Both the position numbers and the translations under genes were made by a program. The notes under the pieces were generated by a model. The model saw only the letters and a program-made list of their open reading frames with translations. It was not told the DNA's origin and ran no database searches. This document shows, piece after piece, positions 17,833-26,396 of a stretch of 64,000 bases of DNA (positions are counted from its first letter, which is position 1; each line of letters opens with the position of its first letter). Source of the DNA: Sulfuriferula multivorans (GTDB lineage Bacteria; Pseudomonadota; Gammaproteobacteria; Burkholderiales; Sulfuriferulaceae); assembly GCF_003851125.1 (NCBI RefSeq), contig NZ_BGOW01000014.1:62001-126000 (forward strand), read 5' to 3'.

Positions 17833-18971
17833 GTGCTGCAAAGGTTCCGCTGATCGTCCATGTCGTGCATCACTTCTCGGTGGGGGGGATGGAGAATGGC
17901 ATGGTGAATATTCTGAACAGATTGCCGGCACACAAATATCGTCATACGGTGGTGTGCCTGACTGACTACACGGACTTTGCCGCGCGCATTGTGGCTCAGC
18001 CGGTGCCGTTTCATGCGTTGCACAAAAAACCGGGACGGGATATTTCAATCTACCCGAAATTATGGCGCAAGTTGCGTGAACTACAGCCGGACCTGGTGCA
18101 TACGCGCAACCTGTCGGCGCTGGAAGGTCAGTTCGTCGCCGCTGCTGCCGGGGTGCGGCGGCGTATCCATGGCGAACACGGGCGCGACGTGTTCGACCTG
18201 TATGGCAGCAACCGCAAATACAATCTGTTGCGGCGTGCCGCACGCCCGCTGGTGGGGCACTACATTACTGTCAGCCGCGACCTGCAGACGTGGCTGCAAG
18301 CAACGGTGGGCGTGCCGGCCAGCCGCATTACCCAGATCTACAGCGGCGTGGACAGCACGCGCTTTCATCCGCGCACAGGGCAGCGTAGCGAGTTGCCGGC
18401 AGGCTTCGCTCCGGATGATGCGGTGGTGTTCGGCAGTGTCGGGCGCATGGCCGAAGTAAAGGATTATCCGACGCTGGTGCGTGCTTTTTTGCGCTTACTG
18501 GAATTGCACCCACAAGCACGACAGCGGGCGCGCCTGGTGATTGTGGGCGAGGGGGTTGCCCGCGCCCCGTGCCTGGAACTGTTGCGTGCTGCGGGCGCTG
18601 AAGAACTGGCCTGGCTGCCCGGCGAACGCACTGATATCCCGGAGCTGATGCGTGCCATGGACGTATTCGTGCTGCCGTCACTGGGGGAAGGTGTTTCCAA
18701 CACCATTTTGGAGGCACAGGCCAGCGGCCTGCCGGTGGTCGCCACGGCGGTCGGTGGCAACGTGGAACTGGTGCAGTCCGGCGGCAATGGCGCATTGGTT
18801 AATGTGGGCGATGTGGAGACGATGGCACGCGCCTTGCTGAGCTATTTTGATGACCCGGCACAGACAGGCCGCCAGGGACAGGCTGCGCGCCAGCAAATTG
18901 AGCGTCAATTCAGCCTGGAGTCGATGACGCATGCTTACGAACAGGTGTATGACCAAGTGTTGCGTACCTGA
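17829..18971 (+). CDS. XrtA-system glycosyltransferase, GT4 (TIGR03088-type)
   Basis: This 380-residue GT-B enzyme has N-terminal VHVVHHFSVGGMENGMVNIL (acceptor side) and C-terminal GVDSTRFHP, GSVGRMAEVKDYPTLV and EGVSNTILEAQASGLPVVAT (donor side, E-x7-E type). The only plausible start is TTG 17829, whose TTGA overlaps the xrtA stop by 4 bases. It lies in the conserved slot directly after exosortase A and is probably translationally coupled to it. Confidence 0.92.
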   Translation: MSAAKVPLIVHVVHHFSVGGMENGMVNILNRLPAHKYRHTVVCLTDYTDFAARIVAQPVPFHALHKKPGRDISIYPKLWRKLRELQPDLVHTRNLSALEGQFVAAAAGVRRRIHGEHGRDVFDLYGSNRKYNLLRRAARPLVGHYITVSRDLQTWLQATVGVPASRITQIYSGVDSTRFHPRTGQRSELPAGFAPDDAVVFGSVGRMAEVKDYPTLVRAFLRLLELHPQARQRARLVIVGEGVARAPCLELLRAAGAEELAWLPGERTDIPELMRAMDVFVLPSLGEGVSNTILEAQASGLPVVATAVGGNVELVQSGGNGALVNVGDVETMARALLSYFDDPAQTGRQGQAARQQIERQFSLESMTHAYEQVYDQVLRT

Positions 18972-19022
18972 CAATAATGACGAACCGTCACGCAATGACG
19001 GCTAAACGAGGACAGTTTTACC

Positions 19023-20957
19023 ATGTGCGGAATCGCCGGAATTTTTGACCTGACGGGTGTGCGTCCGATCGACCGGGCACTGCTGTCGCACATCAACGAT
19101 ATCCAGTCGCACCGCGGGCCGGACGAGGCGGGGTTGCACATCGAGCCGGGCGTCGGGCTGGGCCACCGGCGCCTGTCGATCATTGATATCGCCAGCGGCC
19201 AGCAGCCGCTGTTCAATGAGGACGGCAGCGTGGTGGTGGTGTTCAACGGCGAGATTTACAACTTCGTCGACCTGATCCCGCAGTTGCAAAGCCTCGGCCA
19301 CACCTTCCGTACCCGCTCCGACACCGAGGTGATCGTGCACGCCTGGGAAGAATGGGGTGAAGCTTGCGTCGAGCATTTTCGCGGCATGTTTGCCTTTGCT
19401 TTATGGGATCGCAATCGCCAGACTTTTTTCCTGGCGCGCGATCGCATGGGGGTGAAGCCGCTCTACTATGCGCTGCTCGACAATGGCTGCTTTGTGTTTG
19501 GTTCGGAGCTGAAAACGCTCACCGCCCACCCCGATTTCAAGCGCGAATTCGATGCGTTGGCGATCGAAGACTACTTCGGCTACGGCTATGTGCCCGAGCC
19601 GCGCACCATTTACCGGCAGGCGCTGAAGCTGTCGCCCGGCCACACGCTCACCTTGCAGCGTGGCAAAAGCTTGCCCGAGTCGCGCCAGTTCTGGGACATC
19701 CCGTTTACCCCGCTGCCACCCATGCGTGAAGACGACGCCGCCGAAGAAACCGTGGCGCGCCTGCGCGAAGCCGTGAAAATCCGTATGGTGGCGGAAGTGC
19801 CGCTGGGCGCCTTCCTGTCCGGTGGTGTGGATTCCTCCGCCATCGTGGCGATGATGGCGGATCTGTCCGATGCGCCGGTCAACACCTGTTCGATTTCTTT
19901 CGGCGATCCCAAATACAACGAGGCCGAATACGCCCAGCAGGTGGCCACGCGTTATCAGACTGCGCACCGCGTGGGCCAGGTCGAGGCCGATGATTTTTCG
20001 CTGATCGACGAGCTGGCGCACCTCTACGACGAACCCTATGCGGACAGCTCCGCCATGCCCACCTACCGGGTATGCGAACTGGCACGCAAGAACGTCACTG
20101 TGGCGCTGTCCGGCGACGGCGGCGACGAGAATTTCGCCGGTTACCGGCGCTACCGCTGGCACGGCTACGAAGAGAAAATGCGCGCACTGTTGCCGCTGGG
20201 CATGCGCCGTCCGCTGTTCGGCCTGCTCGGCCGCGTCTACCCCAAAGCCGACTGGGCGCCGAAAGTATTGCGCGCCAAGACCACCTTCGAGGCGATGGCG
20301 CGCGATAGCGTGGAAGGCTATTTTCACGGTGTGTCGGTGTGCAGCAATGCGCTGCGCGCGCAACTGTTTTCGGACGATCTCAAGCGCCAGCTGCAAGGCT
20401 ATTCGGCGGTGGAAGTGCTGCGCCGCCACGACGCCAGCAACCCCGGCCGCGATGCGGTGTCGCGGGTGCAGTACCTGGACATGAAAACCTACCTGCCCGG
20501 CGACATCCTCACCAAGGTGGACCGCGCCAGCATGGCGCACGCGCTGGAAGTGCGCGTGCCGCTGCTCGATCACCAGCTGGTGGAATGGGTGTCGGGCCTG
20601 CCGGTGGGCATGAAGCTCAAGGGAAGCGAGGGCAAGCACATTTTCAAATACGCCCTGCAACCATACCTGCCGCACGATATTCTGTATCGCAAGAAAATGG
20701 GTTTTTCGATTCCGCTGTCCGAGTGGTTCCGCGGCCCCTTGATGCAGCGTTTGCGCAATGCCGTATTGTCGCCGCGCCTGCTCGACACCGGCCTGTTCAA
20801 TGCGGCATTTCTCAAGGAAATGGTTGATCAGCACGCCAGCGGGCGACGCGATTACGGCGCGGCATTGTGGTCGGTGCTGATGTTCGAGGCGTTTTTGCGC
20901 AACCAGGAAAATATCGGTACAAGTCACGTGGAAATGGCTCAGGCGGCAGCGCGATGA
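19023..20957 (+). CDS. XrtA-system amidotransferase (asparagine-synthase family, TIGR03108-type)
   Basis: This 644-residue, two-domain enzyme has a class II glutaminase domain starting MCGIAG, so Cys2 becomes the N-terminal nucleophile after Met removal. The synthetase domain has the PPi loop LSGGVDSSA and GDGGDENFAGYRRY. It uses glutamine nitrogen to amidate an ATP-activated carboxylate; in XrtA loci the target is thought to be a sugar acid or acyl group of the polysaccharide. All catalytic motifs look intact. It overlaps the next glycosyltransferase by 4 bases. Compare the paralogue at 26397-28241, which has lost Cys2. Confidence 0.93.
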   Translation: MCGIAGIFDLTGVRPIDRALLSHINDIQSHRGPDEAGLHIEPGVGLGHRRLSIIDIASGQQPLFNEDGSVVVVFNGEIYNFVDLIPQLQSLGHTFRTRSDTEVIVHAWEEWGEACVEHFRGMFAFALWDRNRQTFFLARDRMGVKPLYYALLDNGCFVFGSELKTLTAHPDFKREFDALAIEDYFGYGYVPEPRTIYRQALKLSPGHTLTLQRGKSLPESRQFWDIPFTPLPPMREDDAAEETVARLREAVKIRMVAEVPLGAFLSGGVDSSAIVAMMADLSDAPVNTCSISFGDPKYNEAEYAQQVATRYQTAHRVGQVEADDFSLIDELAHLYDEPYADSSAMPTYRVCELARKNVTVALSGDGGDENFAGYRRYRWHGYEEKMRALLPLGMRRPLFGLLGRVYPKADWAPKVLRAKTTFEAMARDSVEGYFHGVSVCSNALRAQLFSDDLKRQLQGYSAVEVLRRHDASNPGRDAVSRVQYLDMKTYLPGDILTKVDRASMAHALEVRVPLLDHQLVEWVSGLPVGMKLKGSEGKHIFKYALQPYLPHDILYRKKMGFSIPLSEWFRGPLMQRLRNAVLSPRLLDTGLFNAAFLKEMVDQHASGRRDYGAALWSVLMFEAFLRNQENIGTSHVEMAQAAAR

Positions 20958-22174
20958 AAATCCTGCACATCCTCGACCATTCCATTCCGCTGCACTCGGG
21001 CTACACCTTTCGTAGCGCCGCGATCCTGCGCGAGCAAAGGAAGCGTGGCTGGGACACCGAACACCTCACCAGCCCCAAGCAGATCAACTGCAAGGTGGCC
21101 GAGGAGGTGGTGGACGGGCTGCATTTCTACCGCACGCCGCCGGTCACGGGTCTGGTCGCGCGGCTGTTGTTTTTCAATATGATCGCGCTGATGAATGCGA
21201 CGGAGCGGCGCCTGCGCGAAGTGGTGGCACGCGAGAAACCCGATGTTCTGCATGCCCATTCGCCGGCGCTCAACGCGCTGCCCGCGATTCGCGTCGGGCG
21301 TGCGCTGAATATTCCGGTGGTATACGAAATTCGCGCCTTCTGGGAAGACGCCGCAGTGGATCACGGCACCAGTGCCGAGTGGGGGCCGCGCTATCGGCTG
21401 AGCCGCTCGCTGGAAACCTGGGCGGTGCAGCATGCCGATGCGGTAACGACCATTTGCGAGGGTCTGCGCAGCGACCTCGCGGCGCGCAAGGGTGTGGCAG
21501 CGGAAAAAATCACGGTCATACCGAATGCGGTGGACATCGAAAAATTCACCACGAGCGGCGTGGCGGATGCCGTACTCAAGGCGCAGCTCGGTCTGCAAGG
21601 CAAACAGGTGCTGGGTTTTCTCGGCTCGTTCTACGCCTACGAAGGCCTGAACCTGCTGCTCGACGCGCTGCCGTTGATGCTGCAAAGCAATCCCGATGTG
21701 CGGGTGCTGCTGGTGGGCGGCGGGCCGCAGGAAGATGCGCTCAAGGCGCAGGCCGCGCACTTGGGTGTGGCGGACAAGGTGGTGTTCTGCGGACGCGTGC
21801 CGCATGATCAGGTGCAGCGTTATTATGACCTCGTCGACGTACTGGTGTATCCGCGTCTGTCCATGCGGCTGACTGAACTGGTCACGCCGTTGAAACCGCT
21901 GGAAGCGATGGCGCAAGGGCGGGTACTGGTGGCGTCCGACGTGGGCGGGCATAAGGAACTGATCCGCGACGGAGAAACCGGTGTGCTGTTCCGCGCCGGC
22001 GACGCGACCGATCTGGCTGCAAAAGTGCTTGGCTTGCTCAATGCGCCGGCGCGCTGGCCGCAACTTGCCGCCAATGGCCGTCGTTTTGTCGAAAAGGAGC
22101 GCAACTGGGCAGCCAGCGTAGCGCGCTATGAAGCCGTCTACGACTACGCCAAACGTCAGACCTTGTTACCATGA
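20954..22174 (+). CDS. Exosortase A-associated glycosyltransferase, GT4 (TIGR04063-like)
   Basis: This 406-residue GT-B protein begins MKILHILDHSIPLHSGYTFR. That opening is characteristic of the family found with exosortase A. The donor-binding half has VIPNAVDIEKF, LGFLGSFYAYEGLNLLLDAL and RLTELVTPLKPLEAMAQG. The ATG was chosen for the ATGA overlap with the upstream amidotransferase stop. Its stop is followed by a hairpin repeat before the next glycosyltransferase. Confidence 0.92.
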   Translation: MKILHILDHSIPLHSGYTFRSAAILREQRKRGWDTEHLTSPKQINCKVAEEVVDGLHFYRTPPVTGLVARLLFFNMIALMNATERRLREVVAREKPDVLHAHSPALNALPAIRVGRALNIPVVYEIRAFWEDAAVDHGTSAEWGPRYRLSRSLETWAVQHADAVTTICEGLRSDLAARKGVAAEKITVIPNAVDIEKFTTSGVADAVLKAQLGLQGKQVLGFLGSFYAYEGLNLLLDALPLMLQSNPDVRVLLVGGGPQEDALKAQAAHLGVADKVVFCGRVPHDQVQRYYDLVDVLVYPRLSMRLTELVTPLKPLEAMAQGRVLVASDVGGHKELIRDGETGVLFRAGDATDLAAKVLGLLNAPARWPQLAANGRRFVEKERNWAASVARYEAVYDYAKRQTLLP

Positions 22175-22191
22175 AGCCAGGAAAAGCATTG

Positions 22192-22350
22192 AGCCACAGA
22201 GGACACAGAGGTCACGGAGAGAACCTTCGCGTGCGAATTACGGGAGGAGGATACGCGCTTGCATTATTGAGCTATTTTTGCGAGTTGGGCGACAAGTCTC
22301 CATCCCTGCGATCCTCATTTTCTCTGTGCGCTCTGTGTCCTCCGTGGCTA
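22192..22350. repeat. CACAGAG-type inverted repeat, copy 1
   Basis: Two 32-base arms (22192-22223 and 22319-22350) are near-perfect inverted copies, pairing at about 27 of 32 positions, around a 95-base spacer. The left arm begins AGCCACAGAGGACACAGAG. A second element with the same arm sequence lies at 28325-28436. Short frames across it (e.g. VRSVSSVAKG) are translation artefacts. It sits between two co-oriented glycosyltransferase genes. Confidence 0.85.
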
Positions 22351-22369
22351 AAGGATTAAGGTGTTGTGC

Positions 22370-23593
22370 ATGAAACCCCACCTAGTGGTGTTCTCAACGC
22401 TGTTCCCGCACGCGGGCGCGCCCAATGCCGGTCCGTTCATCCGCGAACGCATGTTCCGTGTGGGTGAGGTGCTGCCGCTCACCGTGGTGTCGCCGCAGCC
22501 GTGGTTTCCGGGACAATCGCTGCTGCGGCGCTGGAAGCCGCATTTCCGTCCGCCCGCGCTGCGTCACGAGAGCCAGCATGGTATCGAAGTGTTGCACCCG
22601 CTTTTCTTTTCGGTACCGGGCGCATTCAAACAACTGGATGGCCTGTTCATGGCGCTGGGAAGTTATTTCACTCTAAAGAAGCTGCGTCGCGCCGGCAAAC
22701 TCGACATCCTGGACGCCCATTTTGCCTACCCCGACGGCTATGCCGCTACGCTGCTGGGCAAATGGCTGGACGTGCCGGTCACCATCACCCTGCGCGGCAC
22801 CGAAGTACCCCATTCCAGAAATGCAAAGCTGCGCCCGCTGCTGGTGCGTGCACTGACACGTGCGGCGCGGGTATTCTCGGTGTCCGATTCGCTACGCCGC
22901 CATGCCATTGACCTGGGCATCGCCGGCGACAAAATCCGCGTGGTGGGCAACGGCGTGGATAACGATAAATTTCATCCGGTCGCCCGTAGCGAAGCGCGTA
23001 CTCAATTGGGCATAGCCGCTGATGCGCCGGTGTTGATTTCGGTAGGCGGGCTGGTCGAGCGCAAGGGCTTTCATCGTGTCCTCGCATGCCTGCCGGAATT
23101 GAAACTGCGTTTCCCCGGACTGGTTTATCTGATCGTCGGCGGTGCCGGTGCCGAGGGCGACATGCGCGCCGAGCTTGAGCAACAGGTAGCGGCGCTGGGC
23201 CTGCAGGATACGGTACGCTTTCTCGGCATCATCCCCGCCGCATCGCTGAAATGGCCACTGTCGGCTGCCGACGTGTTCGTGCTGTCGACGCGCAATGAGG
23301 GCTGGGCCAATGTGTTTCTGGAAGCGATGGCATGCGGTCTGCCCGTCATCAGCACCGATGTGGGCGGCAATGCCGAAGTGGTGTGCCGCGACGAGTTGGG
23401 CATGATCGTGCCTTTCGGAGACCACGCCGCCTTGAGGACTGCCCTCATGGCAGCGCTGGCAAAAGACTGGGATCGTTCAGCCATCCTTGCCTATGCGCGC
23501 GACAACGACTGGCAAAAACGTGTGGTTGTGCTGGTGGAAGAACTCAACACGATTCATGCGCTTGCGTTGTCTACGCGCGCATCCGCACAGTGA
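22370..23593 (+). CDS. Glycosyltransferase family 4
   Basis: This 407-residue GT-B enzyme has an N-terminal segment VVFSTLFPHAGAPNAGPFIRER and interdomain GNGVDNDKFHP. The donor motifs are SVGGLVERKGFHRVL and EGWANVFLEAMACGLPVIST. It is similar to EpsF/GT4 enzymes in exosortase loci. ATG 22370 was chosen, with TAAGG 8 bases upstream, over GTG 22361. It begins immediately after the CACAGAG repeat, which may have displaced the original short spacing to the upstream gene. Confidence 0.9.
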   Translation: MKPHLVVFSTLFPHAGAPNAGPFIRERMFRVGEVLPLTVVSPQPWFPGQSLLRRWKPHFRPPALRHESQHGIEVLHPLFFSVPGAFKQLDGLFMALGSYFTLKKLRRAGKLDILDAHFAYPDGYAATLLGKWLDVPVTITLRGTEVPHSRNAKLRPLLVRALTRAARVFSVSDSLRRHAIDLGIAGDKIRVVGNGVDNDKFHPVARSEARTQLGIAADAPVLISVGGLVERKGFHRVLACLPELKLRFPGLVYLIVGGAGAEGDMRAELEQQVAALGLQDTVRFLGIIPAASLKWPLSAADVFVLSTRNEGWANVFLEAMACGLPVISTDVGGNAEVVCRDELGMIVPFGDHAALRTALMAALAKDWDRSAILAYARDNDWQKRVVVLVEELNTIHALALSTRASAQ

Positions 23594-23673
23594 GTGAGTC
23601 TTGGTAACGGAGGTCATCTTGGCTAGGACCCTGTTTTATTTGCGCGCTGTCTACAGCGTTGTCTGAACGGAAC

Positions 23674-25062
23674 ATGCATCCCATGTATACCGCCATTGCC
23701 GCCAATATCCTGTTCCCGCTGCATGAGCGACTCAAACATCACACTACTGTTGCGGTGCACCGTGGCATGGAAGAGGCTCAGTGGTGGGACACAAAACGTC
23801 TGCAAGCCTTGCAACTGGAACGTCTGTGCGCCTTGCTCACGCAGGCGCAGGTGCATGTGCCGTACTACCGCGAGTTGTTTGGGCGCATCGGTTTCGAGCC
23901 ATTAAGCATGGCTTCGCTGAACGATCTGGCGCGCTTGCCATTCCTGACCAAGGTTGAGATACGTAGCCATCTTGAACAACTCAAGGCGGATAACGCCACC
24001 GGTCTGGCGCGCTTCAATACCGGCGGCTCCAGCGGCGAGCCGCTGATTTTTTTCATTGGTCGCGAACGTGTCAGCCACGATGTCGCCGCCAAGTGGCGTG
24101 CCACGCGCTGGTGGGGGGTGGATATCGGCGACCCGGAGATCGTGGTATGGGGCTCACCGATTGAGCTGGGTGCACAGGATCGTGTGAAGCAACTGCGCGA
24201 TAAGCTGCTGCGTACGAAACTGTTGCCCGCGTTTGAAATGTCCGCGCACAAGCTCGACGGTTTCATCGGTGAGATTCGCGCCATGCGTCCGAAAATGCTG
24301 TTCGGCTACCCGTCTGCATTGGCGCATATTGCGCGTCACGCTGACGAGCGTGGCATTGCCATGAATGATCTGGGCATCAAAGTCGCCTTCGTCACCTCAG
24401 AAGCGCTGTACGATCACCAGCGTTCACAAATTGAAAAAACTTTTGGTTGCCCGGTGGCGAACGGTTACGGCGGTCGGGACGCCGGTTTCATCGCGCATCA
24501 GTGCCCGGCAGGTGGCATGCACCTGACCGCCGAAGACATCATCGTGGAAATCGTCGACCCCCAGGGGCGCGTGCTGCCGCACGGCGAGTCGGGCGAGATC
24601 GTGGTGACGCATCTGGCCACCGGCGATTTCCCGTTTATTCGCTATCGCACAGGCGATGTCGGCGTGCTTGATGACCAGCCATGCCCCTGCGGGCGTGGCT
24701 TGCCGTTGCTGAAAGCCATCGAAGGACGCAGCACCGATTTCGTGGTGGCACAGGACGGCACTGTGATGCACGGTCTGGCGCTGGTATATGTGATCCGCGA
24801 CCTGCCTGGCGTGCGTCAATTCAAGATCGTTCAGGAAAGCTTGGCGCTGACGCGCGTACTGCTGGCTACCGACAGTCAGTTTGACGAAGCAAATATCGGA
24901 AAAATCCTGTCGGGTATCCAGCAACGCCTGGGCTCGGAAGTACGCGTGGAGATAGAACGGATGGATGAAGTGCCCAAGGAAAAATCCGGTAAATACCGTT
25001 ATGTGGTGAGCCATGTGGTGCCGTCATCTGGCATCAATAGTGACAGGAGAAGCACAACATGA
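23674..25062 (+). CDS. CapK/PaaK-like AMP-forming adenylate ligase
   Basis: This 462-residue member of the ANL superfamily resembles phenylacetate-CoA ligase and capsule protein CapK. It has FNTGGSSGEPLIFF (ATP P-loop), NGYGGRDAGFIAHQC and RYRTGDVGVL, and ends with a KEKSGKYRYV hinge-domain Lys region. It probably activates a carboxylate for acylation of the polysaccharide or precursor. A nearby acyl-acceptor enzyme is not obvious. The start is uncertain: ATG 23674 or ATG 23683. Its stop overlaps the Wzy-like gene by 4 bases. Confidence 0.85.
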   Translation: MHPMYTAIAANILFPLHERLKHHTTVAVHRGMEEAQWWDTKRLQALQLERLCALLTQAQVHVPYYRELFGRIGFEPLSMASLNDLARLPFLTKVEIRSHLEQLKADNATGLARFNTGGSSGEPLIFFIGRERVSHDVAAKWRATRWWGVDIGDPEIVVWGSPIELGAQDRVKQLRDKLLRTKLLPAFEMSAHKLDGFIGEIRAMRPKMLFGYPSALAHIARHADERGIAMNDLGIKVAFVTSEALYDHQRSQIEKTFGCPVANGYGGRDAGFIAHQCPAGGMHLTAEDIIVEIVDPQGRVLPHGESGEIVVTHLATGDFPFIRYRTGDVGVLDDQPCPCGRGLPLLKAIEGRSTDFVVAQDGTVMHGLALVYVIRDLPGVRQFKIVQESLALTRVLLATDSQFDEANIGKILSGIQQRLGSEVRVEIERMDEVPKEKSGKYRYVVSHVVPSSGINSDRRSTT

Positions 25063-26372
25063 GCTTGAGAGATCTGTTTGTTTTTGCAGTGGTGTTTGGC
25101 TCCCTTCCTTTAATATTAAGAAAGCCTTATGTCGGAATTTATATGTGGTCGTGGCTGGGCTACATGAACCCGCACCGCCTGACATGGGGCATGGCCTACG
25201 ATTTTCCGTTTGCCTTTGTGGTGGCTATCGTCACCTTGCTGGGGCTTGCTTTTTCACGCGAGCCCAAGCGTATTCCGTGGACGCGGGAGAATATTGTTTT
25301 GCTGATAATGATCGGCTGGATGGTGGTCACTACCATTTTCTCGCTGTATCCGCAGTTAGCGTGGCTGCAGCTGGAGAAGGTAGCGAAAATTCAATTGATG
25401 GTTTTCCTGACCATGATGCTCATCAACACGCGCGAGAAGCTTGAAACACTGGTGTTGATCATTGCCCTGTCGCTGGGTTTCTATGGAATCAAGGGCGGCA
25501 TTTTTACGATTGTTCACGGCGGTGCCTACCGGGTACAGGGACCAATGGGCACCTTTATTGGTGGCAACAATGAAATGGCGTTGGCGCTGATCATGACCAT
25601 ACCGTTGATCTGGTATCTGCACCTGAATGCGCAGAAAGCCTGGTTGCGCCATGGTTACACCGCCGCTATGTTCCTATGCGCACTGGCCGTCATAGGCAGC
25701 CAATCGCGCGGTGCACTGGTAGGTGGTGTGGCAATGGGCGCTTTTCTCTGGCTGAAAACCCGCAACAAATTGTTTACCGGGCTAATCATGGTACTAGCGG
25801 TGGCGGCGATTTTGGCAATCATGCCTCCAGCATGGCATGCACGCATGTCTACTATTGATAATTATCAAACTGATCAGTCTGCGGAAGGGCGTATTAATGC
25901 GTGGTGGACCGCGTATAACCTGGCTAAGGACAGACCCTTGGTGGGGGGCGGGTTCGATACCTTCCAGCCAGCGGTGTTCAGGGTATATGCTCCCGATCCA
26001 ACCAATGTACACGATGTGCACAGCATCTATTTTGAAATGCTGGGCGAACACGGCTATGTCGGTTTTGGCTTGTTCATGTTGCTGGCTTGGCTGACTTGGC
26101 GCAAGGGCGCGCGGATTATCCGCGAATGCGGCAAGGATCCGGATCGAAAATGGGCAGCTGATTTGGCGCGCATGCTGCAGGTCAGCATGATCGGCTTTGC
26201 TTCTGCGGGCGCGTTTCTGGGCTTGGCGAACTTTGACCTGTATTACCACCTGATCGCGATCATGGTGATGACCGGGGTGATAGCTCTCAAGCAAACGGTG
26301 CCAGCAGGTACTGTGGTGGTGAACCAACCACTGCGTAAACCACAGCCTTTTGTGAGGCGTAGTCGCAGTTAA
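25059..26372 (+). CDS. Exosortase A-associated O-glycosylation ligase / Wzy-like polymerase (TIGR03097-type)
   Basis: This 437-residue integral membrane protein has about ten hydrophobic segments and a large periplasmic loop of the O-antigen ligase family (QSRGALVGG, ERINAWWTAYNL-like region EGRINAWWTAYNLAKDR, VHDVHSIYFEMLGEHG). In XrtA loci it is the putative polymerase or ligase acting on lipid-linked repeats in the periplasm. It overlaps the upstream adenylating enzyme gene by 4 bases and is the last gene of the plus-strand run. It converges with the amidotransferase paralogue across 24 bp. Confidence 0.9.
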   Translation: MSLRDLFVFAVVFGSLPLILRKPYVGIYMWSWLGYMNPHRLTWGMAYDFPFAFVVAIVTLLGLAFSREPKRIPWTRENIVLLIMIGWMVVTTIFSLYPQLAWLQLEKVAKIQLMVFLTMMLINTREKLETLVLIIALSLGFYGIKGGIFTIVHGGAYRVQGPMGTFIGGNNEMALALIMTIPLIWYLHLNAQKAWLRHGYTAAMFLCALAVIGSQSRGALVGGVAMGAFLWLKTRNKLFTGLIMVLAVAAILAIMPPAWHARMSTIDNYQTDQSAEGRINAWWTAYNLAKDRPLVGGGFDTFQPAVFRVYAPDPTNVHDVHSIYFEMLGEHGYVGFGLFMLLAWLTWRKGARIIRECGKDPDRKWAADLARMLQVSMIGFASAGAFLGLANFDLYYHLIAIMVMTGVIALKQTVPAGTVVVNQPLRKPQPFVRRSRS

Positions 26373-26396
26373 CTATTTTTGTTTTCGTTCGGCCAA

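Noticed and set aside
19401-20927. 508-residue open frame on the minus strand opposite the XrtA amidotransferase gene
   Set aside because: It is antisense to a gene with full catalytic motifs, is rich in His/Arg/Gln as typical of GC-rich shadows, and has no ribosome-binding site.
22128-22373. Short plus-strand frames (81 and 62 residues) across the CACAGAG repeat
   Set aside because: They are translations of the palindromic repeat (PQRTQRS, FSVRSVSSV), a known kind of spurious prediction.
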